The notes under the pieces were generated by a model that did not search any database, had not been told where the DNA came from, and saw only the letters and a program-made list of their open reading frames with translations. Shown in pieces: positions 45,449 through 55,560 of a DNA stretch of 64,000 nucleotides. The DNA comes from Thereva unica (taxonomy: Eukaryota > Arthropoda > Insecta > Diptera > Therevidae). The stretch is from assembly GCA_949987705.1 (NCBI GenBank), contig OX465283.1, positions 11,388,207 to 11,452,206 on the forward strand. Direction: 5' to 3'. Both the position numbers and the translations under genes were made by a program. The first letter of the stretch is position 1. Each line of letters begins with the position of its first letter.

Positions 45449-45583
45449 CCGTAACTCCGCCGTCGTCTGGTCCCAAGTCCAGGGTGTCAAAGGAGGAGAT
45501 TGGTCGACATGCCGAATTGATCAGAATCGCGAAACCGAGAAACTAATCAAGAAAATGCATTCCCTGTGCTCCCCCCCCCCCCC
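45449..45583 (+). repeat. Repeat family A copy ending in poly-C
   Basis: GTAACTCCGCCGTCGTCTGG, CCCAAGTCCAGG, GGTCGACATGCCGAATTGA and CAGAATCG match the 5' blocks of 23832-24003. After GAAAATGCATTCCCTGTGC the copy runs into 13 C (45571-45583) instead of the GAA-tailed 3' end. An apparent 76-codon ORF across it only reflects the repeat. Confidence 0.75.
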
Positions 45584-45706
45584 ACTGTACCTGTTTTTAG
45601 GGATAACTTTAATTTTTGATGATTTTTTGGGGGTGCAGGGAAGCTTCGGATAAAAATATTTTACAGACAAATGTTTCGTAATTCTTTTCGGAGGATCAGA
45701 GTCCGC

Positions 45707-46165
45707 TCAGGGCCGTTGCCGGACTTTTGCCTCATCCTGTATACATACTTCGGTAAAACAGTTGTTGTGGTAGATACGGTAGAATTTCACCAGAGCCGTT
45801 ACATTCCTGAGGTGGTTTAATGAGACAATCGAGAAGCAAATGGCACCATCACCCAAAAATTTGCGCTTTTTTCTAACCATGTTCAGCCATTCTAGGTCCC
45901 CTTTACGAGCATATGAATTGAATTCCAGGCGGGGCCGAATGAAGGATTTGTAGATTATAGCCCTGGCCGACAACTGAAGGAGGAACTGGTCTCTTTTAAT
46001 AAATCTCAAGCATTGTAATGTTGTGCCTAGGACATTGACAGATTGTTCTACCGTCAGTTCTAGACCGTCCACTGAAACGGGAGGAATTATTGAGCGCGTT
46101 TTTTAGAAAAGATACGGTACCTCGTTTTCAGTGTGTTCAATTCAACACGATTCTTGAGGCTCTAA
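45707..46165 (-). pseudogene. Jockey/I-like RT thumb relic
   Basis: Minus strand: VNVLGTTLQCLRF, YKSFIRPRLEFNSYA, KRKFLGDGAI, HLRNVTALVKFYRIYHNNC. These are the consecutive thumb/connection blocks of Jockey/I-like elements (NVLG....W, YKSYIRPRLEYNS, LIGD..I, HRRNVA.L..FYRYYHG.CS). Upstream, LNTLKTRYRIFSKKRA matches the block after YADD. The catalytic half is missing. It is related to the thumb at 18310-21180 but lies in the opposite orientation. Confidence 0.8.
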
Positions 46166-46916
46166 TTTAGAATTAGTTTTATTATGTATCTGTTGATTGA
46201 AATGAACAAAAGTCCACGGCCACGCAGACAGTGTATATGTATGTATGCATCTCAAAGAACTTGATTGGCCTCGGCCCAGGGGCGGCGGTTAAGGTTTTTG
46301 CGCCCGGTGCGCCCCATAAGCCGTTCATCTCACAAGATTGGTTATGTTTTTGCCATAATAAATTCAAAAAAAGGCCACCAAATATTGCGAGCCCTGCGCA
46401 TATTGGAGAGCACAAACGCCGGGAAACGGAAAGATCACCTAATTAATCAAAATTGAGTGAAAAAAAAGGTCCAAACGCCTCTTCATACGAGACGCTCACG
46501 GAGACGAAGTTCTCAATAGATTCGGGCGCAGATGTCACCATAATTCCATCAATTACGAAAGAAAAAACGATCAACTAGGACCATTATTACCAATTCACAT
46601 GGAACTGGAACTGGACGAATTCATGCTGTCAGTCGACATTAGAGGCACTCGGCTGTTAGACGGGCAGACGGACATCTCTGTAGAGAAGAGACGAGTTACA
46701 ATGATATACCCGAACAACAGATTCGCGAAACTATTGCAAGAATTCGTTGATATTACGATGTCATAAATGGCTACACAGAAAATTTCGTCATCTGCCACTA
46801 CGATGAGACAATCCATTGATCTTCACAAAGCATACCATCAGATACCGATTGAACAAGGGCACGCCCCGAAGACAGCAATCACTACACCCTTCGGTCTTTA
46901 CGAATTCAATTACATA

Positions 46917-48008
46917 CAGGGGCGGCGCTTTCATAGGTGCTAATGGTGCAGTTGCACCGGGCGTAATTGGGCGCAATCTAAAAAAATCATAAAAAAATAA
47001 AAAAGTGCTCCTGTGTCTTTATTTTCATCTATTACAGGAATTGTGTGTTTTTCCGCTTTCATTCATTGGGATCAATAAATATCGAGCTGATGGGGCGCAA
47101 GATGTCATAATGCACCGGGCGCAAAAACCCTAAGCCCTAATAGTAATCCGCCGTTATTGACAAAACTTCGAACTCTCAGGCCCTCGTCGATACGAGTCGA
47201 TTGATTTACAAACTCAGTTTCAAACTGGTTCCACAATAATAATGCGCACCACCAGTTTAGGGGCGAATGGCTAACAAAGTCCTCGAAAAGTAGTGGCGCC
47301 CGATTTGCCACTTCTGTTAAAACTGGTTAGTTGTTGTGAGTTACTTATGTTACTGTAGACGAACTCCTACACAGCTCTATTAGCAAGTCCTAATCCTATC
47401 TCCCCGCGGTGCCCCGATGACAGGGACGGCGCTTTCATAGGTGCAAATGGTGCACTTGCACCGGACGCAATTACAGAAATTATGATTTTCGGCGAGGAAC
47501 ACCTGGATCGGCACAATTCTGAAGTTGTTGAATGCGTCTTATATGTCCCGGGAGGCTGTTAAGGGGACTGTGTTTTTTCCATGTAAGATTCTACAGTAGA
47601 AACTAATACATGCAGTGCAGTGATCACCATTCTTCTTCTTTAACGGCGCTACAACCGGTACCCGGTCCTGGCCAAGGATTGTGCTGGAAATAGTTAGGGA
47701 AGTGCAGCTAGCACCTAAAAACATCCTGGAGTATTAAACAGTATTAGCGAGAGAGTTTGGTTAAAGCGCAAGCAATCTCAGCACAAAAGCAAGACCGGGG
47801 ATTAACGCTTTCATTGGCGTAATTGGTGCATTTGTACCGGGCGCAATTTAAAAAAAAAGTGAAAAAGTGTTCCCTTGATTTCATTTTCATATATTAAAAG
47901 TGTTTGTGTCTTTTTCACTCTCCTTCACTGCGATCAAAAAATGAACAGCTGATGGGGGCGCAATATGGCATACTGCACCGGGCGCAAAAACGCCAAACAC
48001 CGGCCCTG
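46917..48008. mobile_element. Composite hAT element inside gypsy RT
   Basis: Starts CAGGGGCGGCGCTTTCATAG and, read inward from 48008, ends CAGGGCCGGTGTTTGGCG. Perfect 8-bp target duplications ATTACATA (46909-46916, 48009-48016). Removing the element and one duplication restores the gypsy RT frame (EFNYI then TFALC). Inside are two similar MITE units, about 46917-47140 and 47796-48008, each with a GGTGCA..TGCACCGGGCG left half and a TGCACCGGGCGCAAAAAC right half, flanking a 650-base middle. A third left-end-like segment lies at 47432-47485 (CAGGGACGGCGCTTTCATAG). Confidence 0.85.
47631..47740 (-). repeat. GAA-tailed retroelement 3' end
   Basis: The minus strand reads GGTTGTAGCGCCGTTAAAG and GAAGAAGAA, like 20105-20160. 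The neighbouring GAAGTGCAGCTAGCA..AACATCCT word (47699-47729) recurs near 45149-45177, so the retroelement scrap also exists outside the hAT. It forms part of the middle of the composite element. Confidence 0.4.
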
Positions 48009-49294
48009 ATTACATAACCTTCGCGCTTTGCAGCGCGGCACAAACTAAGCAGCGTTTCATGCACGAGATCCTCAGCAGTTGCGAGTACGTATCCTTTTAC
48101 GTCGATGATGTCTGCGGAGCGTCCGTCAGTCGTCAAGAGCATCGAGTTGATCTACGTGAAGTCTTCTCTATATTCCGAAAACACGGACTAACTATAAACG
48201 TGTCCAAGTGCCAGTTAGGAAGAGAAGAGCTGCAGTTCCTCGGTCACGAGGCTAAAAGGATGGTATTCGCCCCTTAGAGGAGAAGGTCACAGTCGTAAAA
48301 AACTTAGAGCGTCCGAAGTTGGCAAAGGACCTTAAGAGGTCCCTAGCACTCATCGCGTTCTACCAGAGGTTTATACCCAACGCGGCGAAGAATCAAATGA
48401 TCCTCCGAGTCATGATACCAGGATTTAAAAAAAGCGACGTCACAGAAATAGGCTGGACACTAGAGATAATCGAAGCTTTTGAAGGATGCAAAAAACAATA
48501 CTTGACAGGAACGACACTATTGGCACACCCACCACCGTACGCCGAGATCTCTCTACATCGTCACTTCCGAGGTCGCTATAAGGACGGCCTGCCCCAAGCC
48601 GACGGCAAAGATTTCAAGCCACTCGCGTGCTTCGCTAACAAACTGCGGTGTAAAAAAATACAGCACCTACGATAGGGAGCAGTGTACAAGGCAATCATGC
48701 AATTCAGAAATCTTCTGGAAGGATGGGTTTTCCACGTCAAAACTGACCACAAGCCGCAGACACTCGCCTTTTAGCCGGTCTCAGACATGCATTCGCCCGG
48801 CCGACAAGGCACCTTGATTATATTAGCTAGTTCACCACAGATATACAAAAGCCTGCATCCCTTGCCTGCGTTCGATAATCCGGCGGCATATAAAGGCGGC
48901 AGTGACCAAATATACGCCCTCTACTGAGCATGACGCGCACATAAACATTGACATTATCGGATCGTTGCCGCCGGCTAAAGGCTATCGGTATTGCCTAATG
49001 TGCATCGACGTTTCACGTGGTGGCCTGAACATATCCCCATGATGAATATAACAGCTGACACTGTGGCTCGTCATTTCCTCAGGGATGGATATCCAAGTAC
49101 GGCGTACCACTGAGAATGCCGAAAGACCAGGGGCGGCAATTTGAGTCGTCGCTATTTCGGGAGCTGACAGAAACGTTCAGAATTTTTTTCTAAGTGTTAA
49201 ATTTTTTTTAAATCTTGAAATTGCGCCCCTGGCAAATTGCGCCCGGTGCAAGTGCACCATTCGCACCTATGAAAACGCCGCCCCTGCCTCGGCC

Positions 49295-50985
49295 ATAGTA
49301 TATTCCTGTCGCTCTAAAGAAATCGTTTTATTCTAAACTCCTGCGCAAAGTTTTTGCTTCATTCCACTCGTGTGACAAAGAGGATTCTCTCCCCTACAGA
49401 TTCTGCGCCTAGGAGGACGAGTCGCCTCTTCACGTTCTCTTTTACTATCACCCTAAAAGAAGGAACAGGGTACTGCGCTTTCCAAGGCGATCTTTCTTAA
49501 CCAAACAAGTGCCAGTGGCTAAACGTGTTTAAGCTGTGTGTTCTACAACTATAACATGTAGGAGCTGCTAAGAGTAACTACATGAAGTTCACGGGGTTTC
49601 CTCCATGGAACTCCTTGGGCCTGATAGCTCATTGAAAGACCGAAAGGAAGAAGAAGTTGAGCCCTAACAGAGTAAAGGGTTCGCAAGTAGAGGGTCGAGG
49701 ACCCGAAAAAAGAAGAATAATCTAGACAGAAGGAAAAATATTATAGACTGAAATAAGAAGGAAGACCAAATCGACCTTAAGGTGTTATAAATCAAATCTA
49801 AGCTAGAATCAACTTAAGGACTTACACTATCATAACACGCCTTTAGAGATAAAAGATGTAGACAATGAAATTTAATTGCTTGACATTAAGTTGTATTGTC
49901 AGTAATTAATAAAATAACAACTAAGAGATTGGACCTAGTAACATAACAAATTGAATTACTTAAGGCTAAACAAAGCAGCAAATTACTTCTTCCTATCAAA
50001 AACATCAAATTAAGGACTCAGTTCAGCCCGCATAAGCACCTTTGATTTTCTGTCAATTAAATTACAGATTTACGCAATATCCCGCTTAGAGTACCTGAAC
50101 AACACACCCCCGACGGCCAAAATAGTCCAGTGGAAAGTTCAATTTCCTTTAAGAATAATTAAATTTACCTCAGCCAAAAGCGAAACACAAAATTTAAGAG
50201 GAGAAAGCGATTTTTCGGCTCATTCCCAAAATGTTGAAATGCGGATTTTTTCCCAAAAATAAATTAAGAAAAATTCCACCAGGTAAAGACAGTAGACACT
50301 ATAACCACGGGCGGCGGTTAATTAATTTGCAATCACATCCGAAAAATTTCTTGGAGGTCAGCGCCAGCACCTCTTTGAGGCACTTTCGTTGCAAGCAATC
50401 CAGGTGTATGTAGGATCAGTGTAATGGAGACTTCTCTTGCGCCATGCCCAGCTTTTCGAGAAAACAAAAGGTTTCGGTGTCTTCGATATTTCGAAATTTA
50501 CCTGAAATATAGCTACGGTGACCAGAAAAAATCTCACCTTTTTACCTTTTCACTTAAGATTCCTAGACGGCGGCGGCGCTCGATGCACTTTGCTTATGAG
50601 AAATGATCTTCTGACGCTGATAAATTTTTCGGTTGAATTTTAAATGAAGTTTTTGGGCTCTGTACGTTTTCGCAAAAGTATGAAGATTGCTGCTCTATGA
50701 AGGGAATGACTGATTGCTTTTTTAGACTGGATGGTGAAAGATTTCGAGTGTGGAATGGTAATGTGGAAGCGATACCCGAAACTGATGCCTTCTTTTAAAT
50801 TGGGTTGTAATTGGTATAATTTTATGGCGAGTTGACATGGATCGGTTTAAGAGATTAATGGGTTCGACTTATAAAAATTCATGGGTTATAGGTTGTTGAA
50901 AAGACGTCATCGATTATGAATATTTTTTGAAACATAGATCGATCGACTGGGTAACGATAATTGGAGAGCAAAATCGTACGGTCAT
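49295..50985. other. AT-rich, one possible GAA-tailed end
   Basis: CCGAAAGGAAGAAGAAG near 49638 looks like a retroelement tail in plus orientation. 49700-50230 is very A/T-rich without ORFs. The 60-codon ORFs at 50231 and 50424 have no motif. Confidence 0.3.
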
Positions 50986-50989
50986 CTCC

Positions 50990-52995
50990 TCGCTGGTGCC
51001 TCCTGGATAACCAACTGACTAGGGACGTACCTAGTGCCGTTAGGGTATAGCTAGGTCACCCTATCCGTTGGGGTATAATCCGGCCCTCCTGGTAGTGGGG
51101 TTGGACGTTGGCCTAAATACCGGTACCTGTAAAATCACATCAGTTAAGAAACCCGAAGCAAAGCCCTCGGAACGGACGGATAAAACGGCAAACACTACGG
51201 CAACAACACCTGGGAATGATTTTTGGAACATGGAACACCCGAAGTATGAACTGAACTGCAGCAGTTAAGTCACTATTAAACGAAGTGACCGGATATAAAA
51301 TAAAATAACTCGCGGTACAAGAGATCAGATAGATGGATAGAAGTCGGGACAATGGACCTTGGTAACTACAGGATATTCTACAGCTGCGAAAGGCAGCATC
51401 ACAAGCTTCGCAGTACACAAGTCAATTATAAACAATGTCATAAAATTCAAGCCAATAAGTTAACGACTATGTTCAATACGATTCCGTACGAAATCTTTCG
51501 ATCAAAAATGCACATGCGAAAATGGAGGAGAACGCCGTACACGACAAAGGACACTTTCTATTATTAGCTTGAGAACGCATATGACAAGGCCCCTTCAAAT
51601 GGCATCAAGATGGTGATAGGAGATCTCAGCGCAAAAATTTAAAGAGAGAACTGGCACAGGCCGACCATTGGAAAGGAAAGTCTCCACGAAACTACAAACG
51701 ATAATGGACAACGTGTTATAGATTTTGCGATGACAAATACACATGGCAATCTCTCAGCGGAAGATACTGCAACCAAATAGACCATATTCCTATAGACCGA
51801 AGGGCAGCTTCCGATATTCTCCAAGTTAGAACCTGTAGAGGTGCAAATTGTGAATCGGGGCCTTTCCTAGTTAAAGCTAGATTCAGATGTCGGCTGTCTA
51901 CTCAAGAAAGAAAAAACAGCAAGCGAAAGAAATTCGACGTCGATCGCCTGCAGGAACAGACTGTGTTGGAACGATATCAGGCAACTCTAGCAGAAAGGTT
52001 AGGTGCAAACATAAATAATGAAGATACAGTCGACGGAAAATGGATAAGATTGAAGACAATACTGACAGATGTCGCGAAGGAAACAGAAGGTTATAAACGC
52101 AGAGCCAGAGCCAGGGAATGGTACAACGAGGAGTGCAAAGCAGCTATAGAAGTCAGAAATAAAAATAGAAAAATGTACATAGAGAGACCGTCGAGGAGCA
52201 AGAAATTGAAATACAACGAAACGAGAACAACAGCTAAAAACATTACAGAGTGCCATACAATCTTTAAAAAATAACAAATCTCCAGCAATTGATAACATCC
52301 TAGCAGAGTTGATCAAACAAGAAGGCGAATCGCTTCCAGCAACTATACTTGAATTACAATGCTGCATATAGAGGAACGAAAAAAAGCCTGCAGATTGGGG
52401 GCAAAACATTATCTGCCCAATGCACAAGAAAGGAGATAAATTTAACTGTGGAAGCTATAGGCATATCTCTTGTAATTGGATTGGAACCTTATGCAGAAGC
52501 CTCATTAAGTGAGTACCAAGCTGGATCCAGAAGAAATAGGTCAACAAAAATGCTGGGAATACAACATCGACGCGTACCAACTTTTCATCGACTTCAAACG
52601 AGAATACGATAGCATCGACATGGAACAAATGCATGCGACAATGCTGGACCTAAACATACCCCTAAGGATAGTGAAACTGACGAAAATGACAATGAAAATA
52701 TAATGTGTACCAGTCAGAATACAAAGAGAATTGACGGAGTCCTTCCCAGTGAAGCAAGCCTTAAAGCAGTGCGATGGGCTGGCACCCATGCTATTTACTC
52801 TCGGCCTAGAAGGAGTAATTCGCAAAGTAAACATTGATGCGAACATAACCCTGTTGCTTGACAATTTGCAGGATACGCCGACGACATAAGCTGCCTTGCC
52901 AGATCACTGTCATACCCTAGGGAAATATTCTCGGAATTAGAAGATGGAGCTAAACATATAGGGCTGAAAATAAATGCCGACAATAGCAGTGCCGG
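50990..52995 (+). pseudogene. Near full-length RTE relic (EN plus RT)
   Basis: From 51068 an open frame of 66 codons (threonine- and lysine-rich leader) runs into the endonuclease. After shifts come FGTWNTRSMN, KDTFYY.LENAYDKAPSNGIK, MVIGDLSAKI (GDFNA remnant), [19 protein letters not shown] and ILQVRTCRGANCESGPFLV (SDH is now SGP). A linker of about 100 codons follows (51963-52274, WYNEECKAAIEVRN). RT: SLKNNKSPAIDNILAELIKQ, ADWGQNIICPMHKKGDKFNC, YQLFIDFKREYDSIDMEQM, PVKQ..K.CDGLAPMLFTLG, AGYADDISCLAR (YADD intact, 52874-52885), HIGLKINAD. The thumb is missing: the copy breaks at about 52990. Confidence 0.9.
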
Positions 52996-53129
52996 CGGAT
53001 CGTGTTGGGCTCGGGTGGGTAGTGAAACAAACAAACCCCAAACCCCGACGGTGTACAGAAAAACATATGGTGTCCTGGGCCATTTCCTGTCGATCACAAT
53101 GTATAATGATATATGATTGGCGTAGCCTC

Positions 53130-54095
53130 AATATGGACAGGGTAGTTAACTCAGTCTAGCTTTACGAGGTGCCAGTTTGGGCAGCAGCTGCGTGTGTGCG
53201 GCAAAAGATATTGTAGAAGTGCATGCCTTCAAATGCGATCTCAACTATAGTTTCGTGAACAGAACTGTTCGGATCGCCGTAATCGACATGGGGTCAAGTG
53301 CTCAGATGCAAGCACCCACACACTACAAATATATGCACTGGTAGTTCAGATATTTTGGATATCTGTGAAAAACTAGATAAAACGTAGGCACGCACTTATC
53401 TGTTAGCAAAAACATTCCGCATATTGCGTAGTGGCCGTCCGCACCGCATGCATGCATGTTTCTGTTTTCATCTTAACAGCAGAAAATGGCGGGCCGCATA
53501 CAGACTAGAGTTGGAAACAGATACGTGAGTGCGTACAGTACAGGGCAACGAATTTTCGCAGGTAGACAGTTGTGTACTTGGATTCCGTCTAGTCTTTTAC
53601 AAATAATCAAAAAATCTAAGCAACGAGTACATAATGTATGTGATGTGTGCTTATGTTTGGGTATTTGAAACTATGTCGAATTCGGCAACGCGGGAAAGTT
53701 GGAAGTCGACCAACTATTGCATTGCGTGCTTTCCGTTTGTTTTATCTATGTCAATTTGGATTTGAATGCACGCACCTCTATTATATCAATCACCGTACGC
53801 ACCAACGTATGCTTGTATCTGTCTCCAACTTTAGCGTCTTTCACGCGTGCTAGGCATTTAAGATCATATCCAACGATGCGGCGTGCGTGACAGCAGGAAT
53901 TATACCCATAGATATACTGGCAAGAGAATGTACGCGTATCTATGATCCAGAAAATATTAGAGGGGAGACAAATTCAGTGCGGCGGCAGATAACGCACTGC
54001 AAGCGTGTAACGTAATGGCAAGGCAAGTGAGATAAGTCTGTTAAGAGTCGGTGTAACCTCAAACTTATCCGGAACATGGATAGATGATAGTGCAG
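53130..54095 (+). pseudogene. R1-like RT C-terminal relic, interrupted
   Basis: NSV*LYEVPVWAAAC (53149-53194) matches the SVLLYGAPVWA.A thumb block of R1-type elements. The next block, SNDAACVTAGIIPIDILARE, appears only at 53868 on, followed by WQGK*DKS and LIRNMDR (WQ..WD.S..GRWT..LIP). About 650 bases of repeat family C separate the two. R1-type copies normally have some 55 codons there. The left part adjoins the broken RTE at 52990. Confidence 0.7.
53205..53845. repeat. Dispersed repeat family C, copy 3
   Basis: AGAAGTGCATGCCTTCAAAT, GCGATCT, CACACACTACAAATATATGC and GATATCTGTGAAAAA match the middle of 10081-10795 in the same order. Rich in GCATGC words. It interrupts an R1-like RT. End-to-end inverted repeats were not resolved. 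Confidence 0.55.
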
Positions 54096-54100
54096 GCAAG

Positions 54101-54210
54101 CTGTGGAGCAGAGAGACGTTTGGAGGAAGAAGCTGATGGATGCCAAGGCTCTAATTGGGCTGTAGAGTCATCGAAGAAGAAGGAGAGAAGGAAGAAGGAG
54201 GAACGATAAT
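54101..54210 (+). pseudogene. Non-LTR 3' end, AKALIGL with GAA tail
   Basis: QRDVWRKKLMDAKALIGL and a stop, then GTCATCGAAGAAGAAGGAG and more GA-rich sequence. A DR..WR.....AKAL.GL terminus followed by a GAA-type tail is a common 3' end of insect non-LTR elements. It also resembles the RTE end at 20350-20388 (VKAYRRL, then GCTGTAGCGCCGATGATG). Confidence 0.5.
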
Positions 54211-55560
54211 AACTTGAGACTAGAATTTTTGACCTATGAATCAAACTCATTCTTTTATTCTCGAAATAATTAATCACGGTTCATTTGAAATATAACGATA
54301 TTATTAGTGGTGGTTCCACAATAAAACCAACAAGGATCGAACATTTCTTATAACATTAGACGATTTTTTCCAATTCCCCAACAAGAAGTTCTTACAGACA
54401 ACTAATTCTCTATAAAACCCTAAAATCAGTTTAATCGACAGACGCCATCATTGTTTCACCAATTCAAACAAACGAGTAAACCAACTGAACCCTGGATGAG
54501 ATGCTCCACATCCTCAGGATTCATGGCCTATCTAATATAATAAATGACAAGTTAAGAATAGAAACGAACATTTTCATTCGCGATTAAGAAACATAAAACC
54601 AGTTTAGAACCGAAAAGCATTGAGCCGTCAACGCCATGACAGCATAACTGGCATCAAAGCGAGAGAAAGCGAGATAGAGAGAAAAAAACGTAGTATAAAT
54701 TGTAGAATCAATAAATATAAGATTTAACGGTAGAACGTGCCCGCTTTCACACGAGCAAATTGGAAGCTATCCAGAAGGAGGAGAGATTCTTGCACGAGCC
54801 TCCTCCAGAAGAGACTCACATTTTCGTATAAAATTCTAAGATTCATAAATTTAATAACTGACTTTAAGGATACCGAGGAGGCAAGTAGATTTGGCAGCTT
54901 TGATGATAACAAAGTTGTTCAAGACTGCGAAGGCGGGCGGGAGTTTAGTGCTTTGATCAGTGAAGTGGATGGTTTTTATACACGTTGTGAGGTTGCAATT
55001 AGGCATAACAAACTTTTGGATGCGATGTTGTCTTGCCCAATTCGTATTAACTGTGTAAAAAGTTTGAAACAACATTCATAAAGTGTTTAACTAATTTGAT
55101 CCATAATCTTTTTGGCATCTTTCAGACAAGGTCAATATTGAAAAAAAACTGTTAACATTTATTGAATGGTAACTCAGGTGAAGTTCAATGGCATTGCAAC
55201 TGAGGTAAACTTTTTAAAGTCACCCAAAATATAGTAGAAAATATACATAAATGATGAAAAAAGATATCACTATAGAAGAACAAAAATCCCTGCCTTCAAA
55301 CTTGACAAGTTGGATGGACATACCCTCACTCTATTCCCCAGGGTGATATTTTTGGGTCTTACACTGGACACACAATTCAAATCTAGGTACCTAGGCCAGA
55401 CGTAATCGCATTGGATTTGATTCCCCTCATGGCAGTGATTACCTTAAGAGAGTCGACGCAACGAAAGCAAACGCCATCAGAAGAAGCTGTAAGAGAGGTA
55501 ATAATCTAGTTTGCCGTCAAATACAGCCCTGTCCTGACGAAGAGGAATATGAAGCCAAAA
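54211..55560. other. Unassigned segment with 114-codon ORF
   Basis: The frame 54737-55081 encodes a mixed, charged product with no domain I know. GAGAGAAAGCGAGATAGAGAG near 54660 followed by AATAAATATAAG resembles an LTR or UTR end, but no matching second copy is present. Nothing else stands out. Confidence 0.3.

Larger units (their letters stand above)
46485..49180 (+). pseudogene. Ty3/gypsy pol fragment without LTRs
   Basis: In order: aspartic protease DSGADVTIIP (46519), RT IDLHKAYHQIPIEQ (46815) and TPFGLYEFNYI up to 46916. After the inserted hAT come TFALCSAAQT (48017), SFYVDDV (YVDD, 48098-48109), LTINVSKCQLG and LQFLGHE. RNase H region: FYQRFIPNAAKNQ, AFEGCKKQYL, LLAHP, YSTYDRE (48659) and VFHVKTDHKP. 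Integrase: INIDIIGSLPPAKGYRYC, NITADTVARHFL, KYGVPLRMPKDQGRQFESSL (to about 49150). Several frameshifts and stops. Neither gag, nor LTRs, nor primer-binding site was found on either side within the hAT. Dead copy. Confidence 0.88.
46277..49286. mobile_element. Large hAT element 3 carrying gypsy pol
   Basis: Ends CAGGGGCGGCG at 46277 and its inverted copy ending at 49286 are identical over 11 bases. Both are followed by GCGCCCGGTGC-type subterminal sequence. Perfect 8-bp target duplications CCTCGGCC lie at 46269-46276 and 49287-49294. About 300 bases of hAT-like sequence frame a Ty3/gypsy fragment (46485-49180). No hAT transposase. The left end resembles the right end of the inner copy 46917-48008 and vice versa, so outer and inner copies lie in opposite orientations. 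Confidence 0.88.

Noticed and set aside
49128..49137. CAGGGGCGGC as a further hAT end
   Set aside because: It is within conserved integrase codons (DQGRQFES) and has no partner or target duplication. Kept only as a possible microhomology.
54650..54730. LTR end with poly-A signal
   Set aside because: No second LTR, no primer-binding site and no gag or pol next to it.
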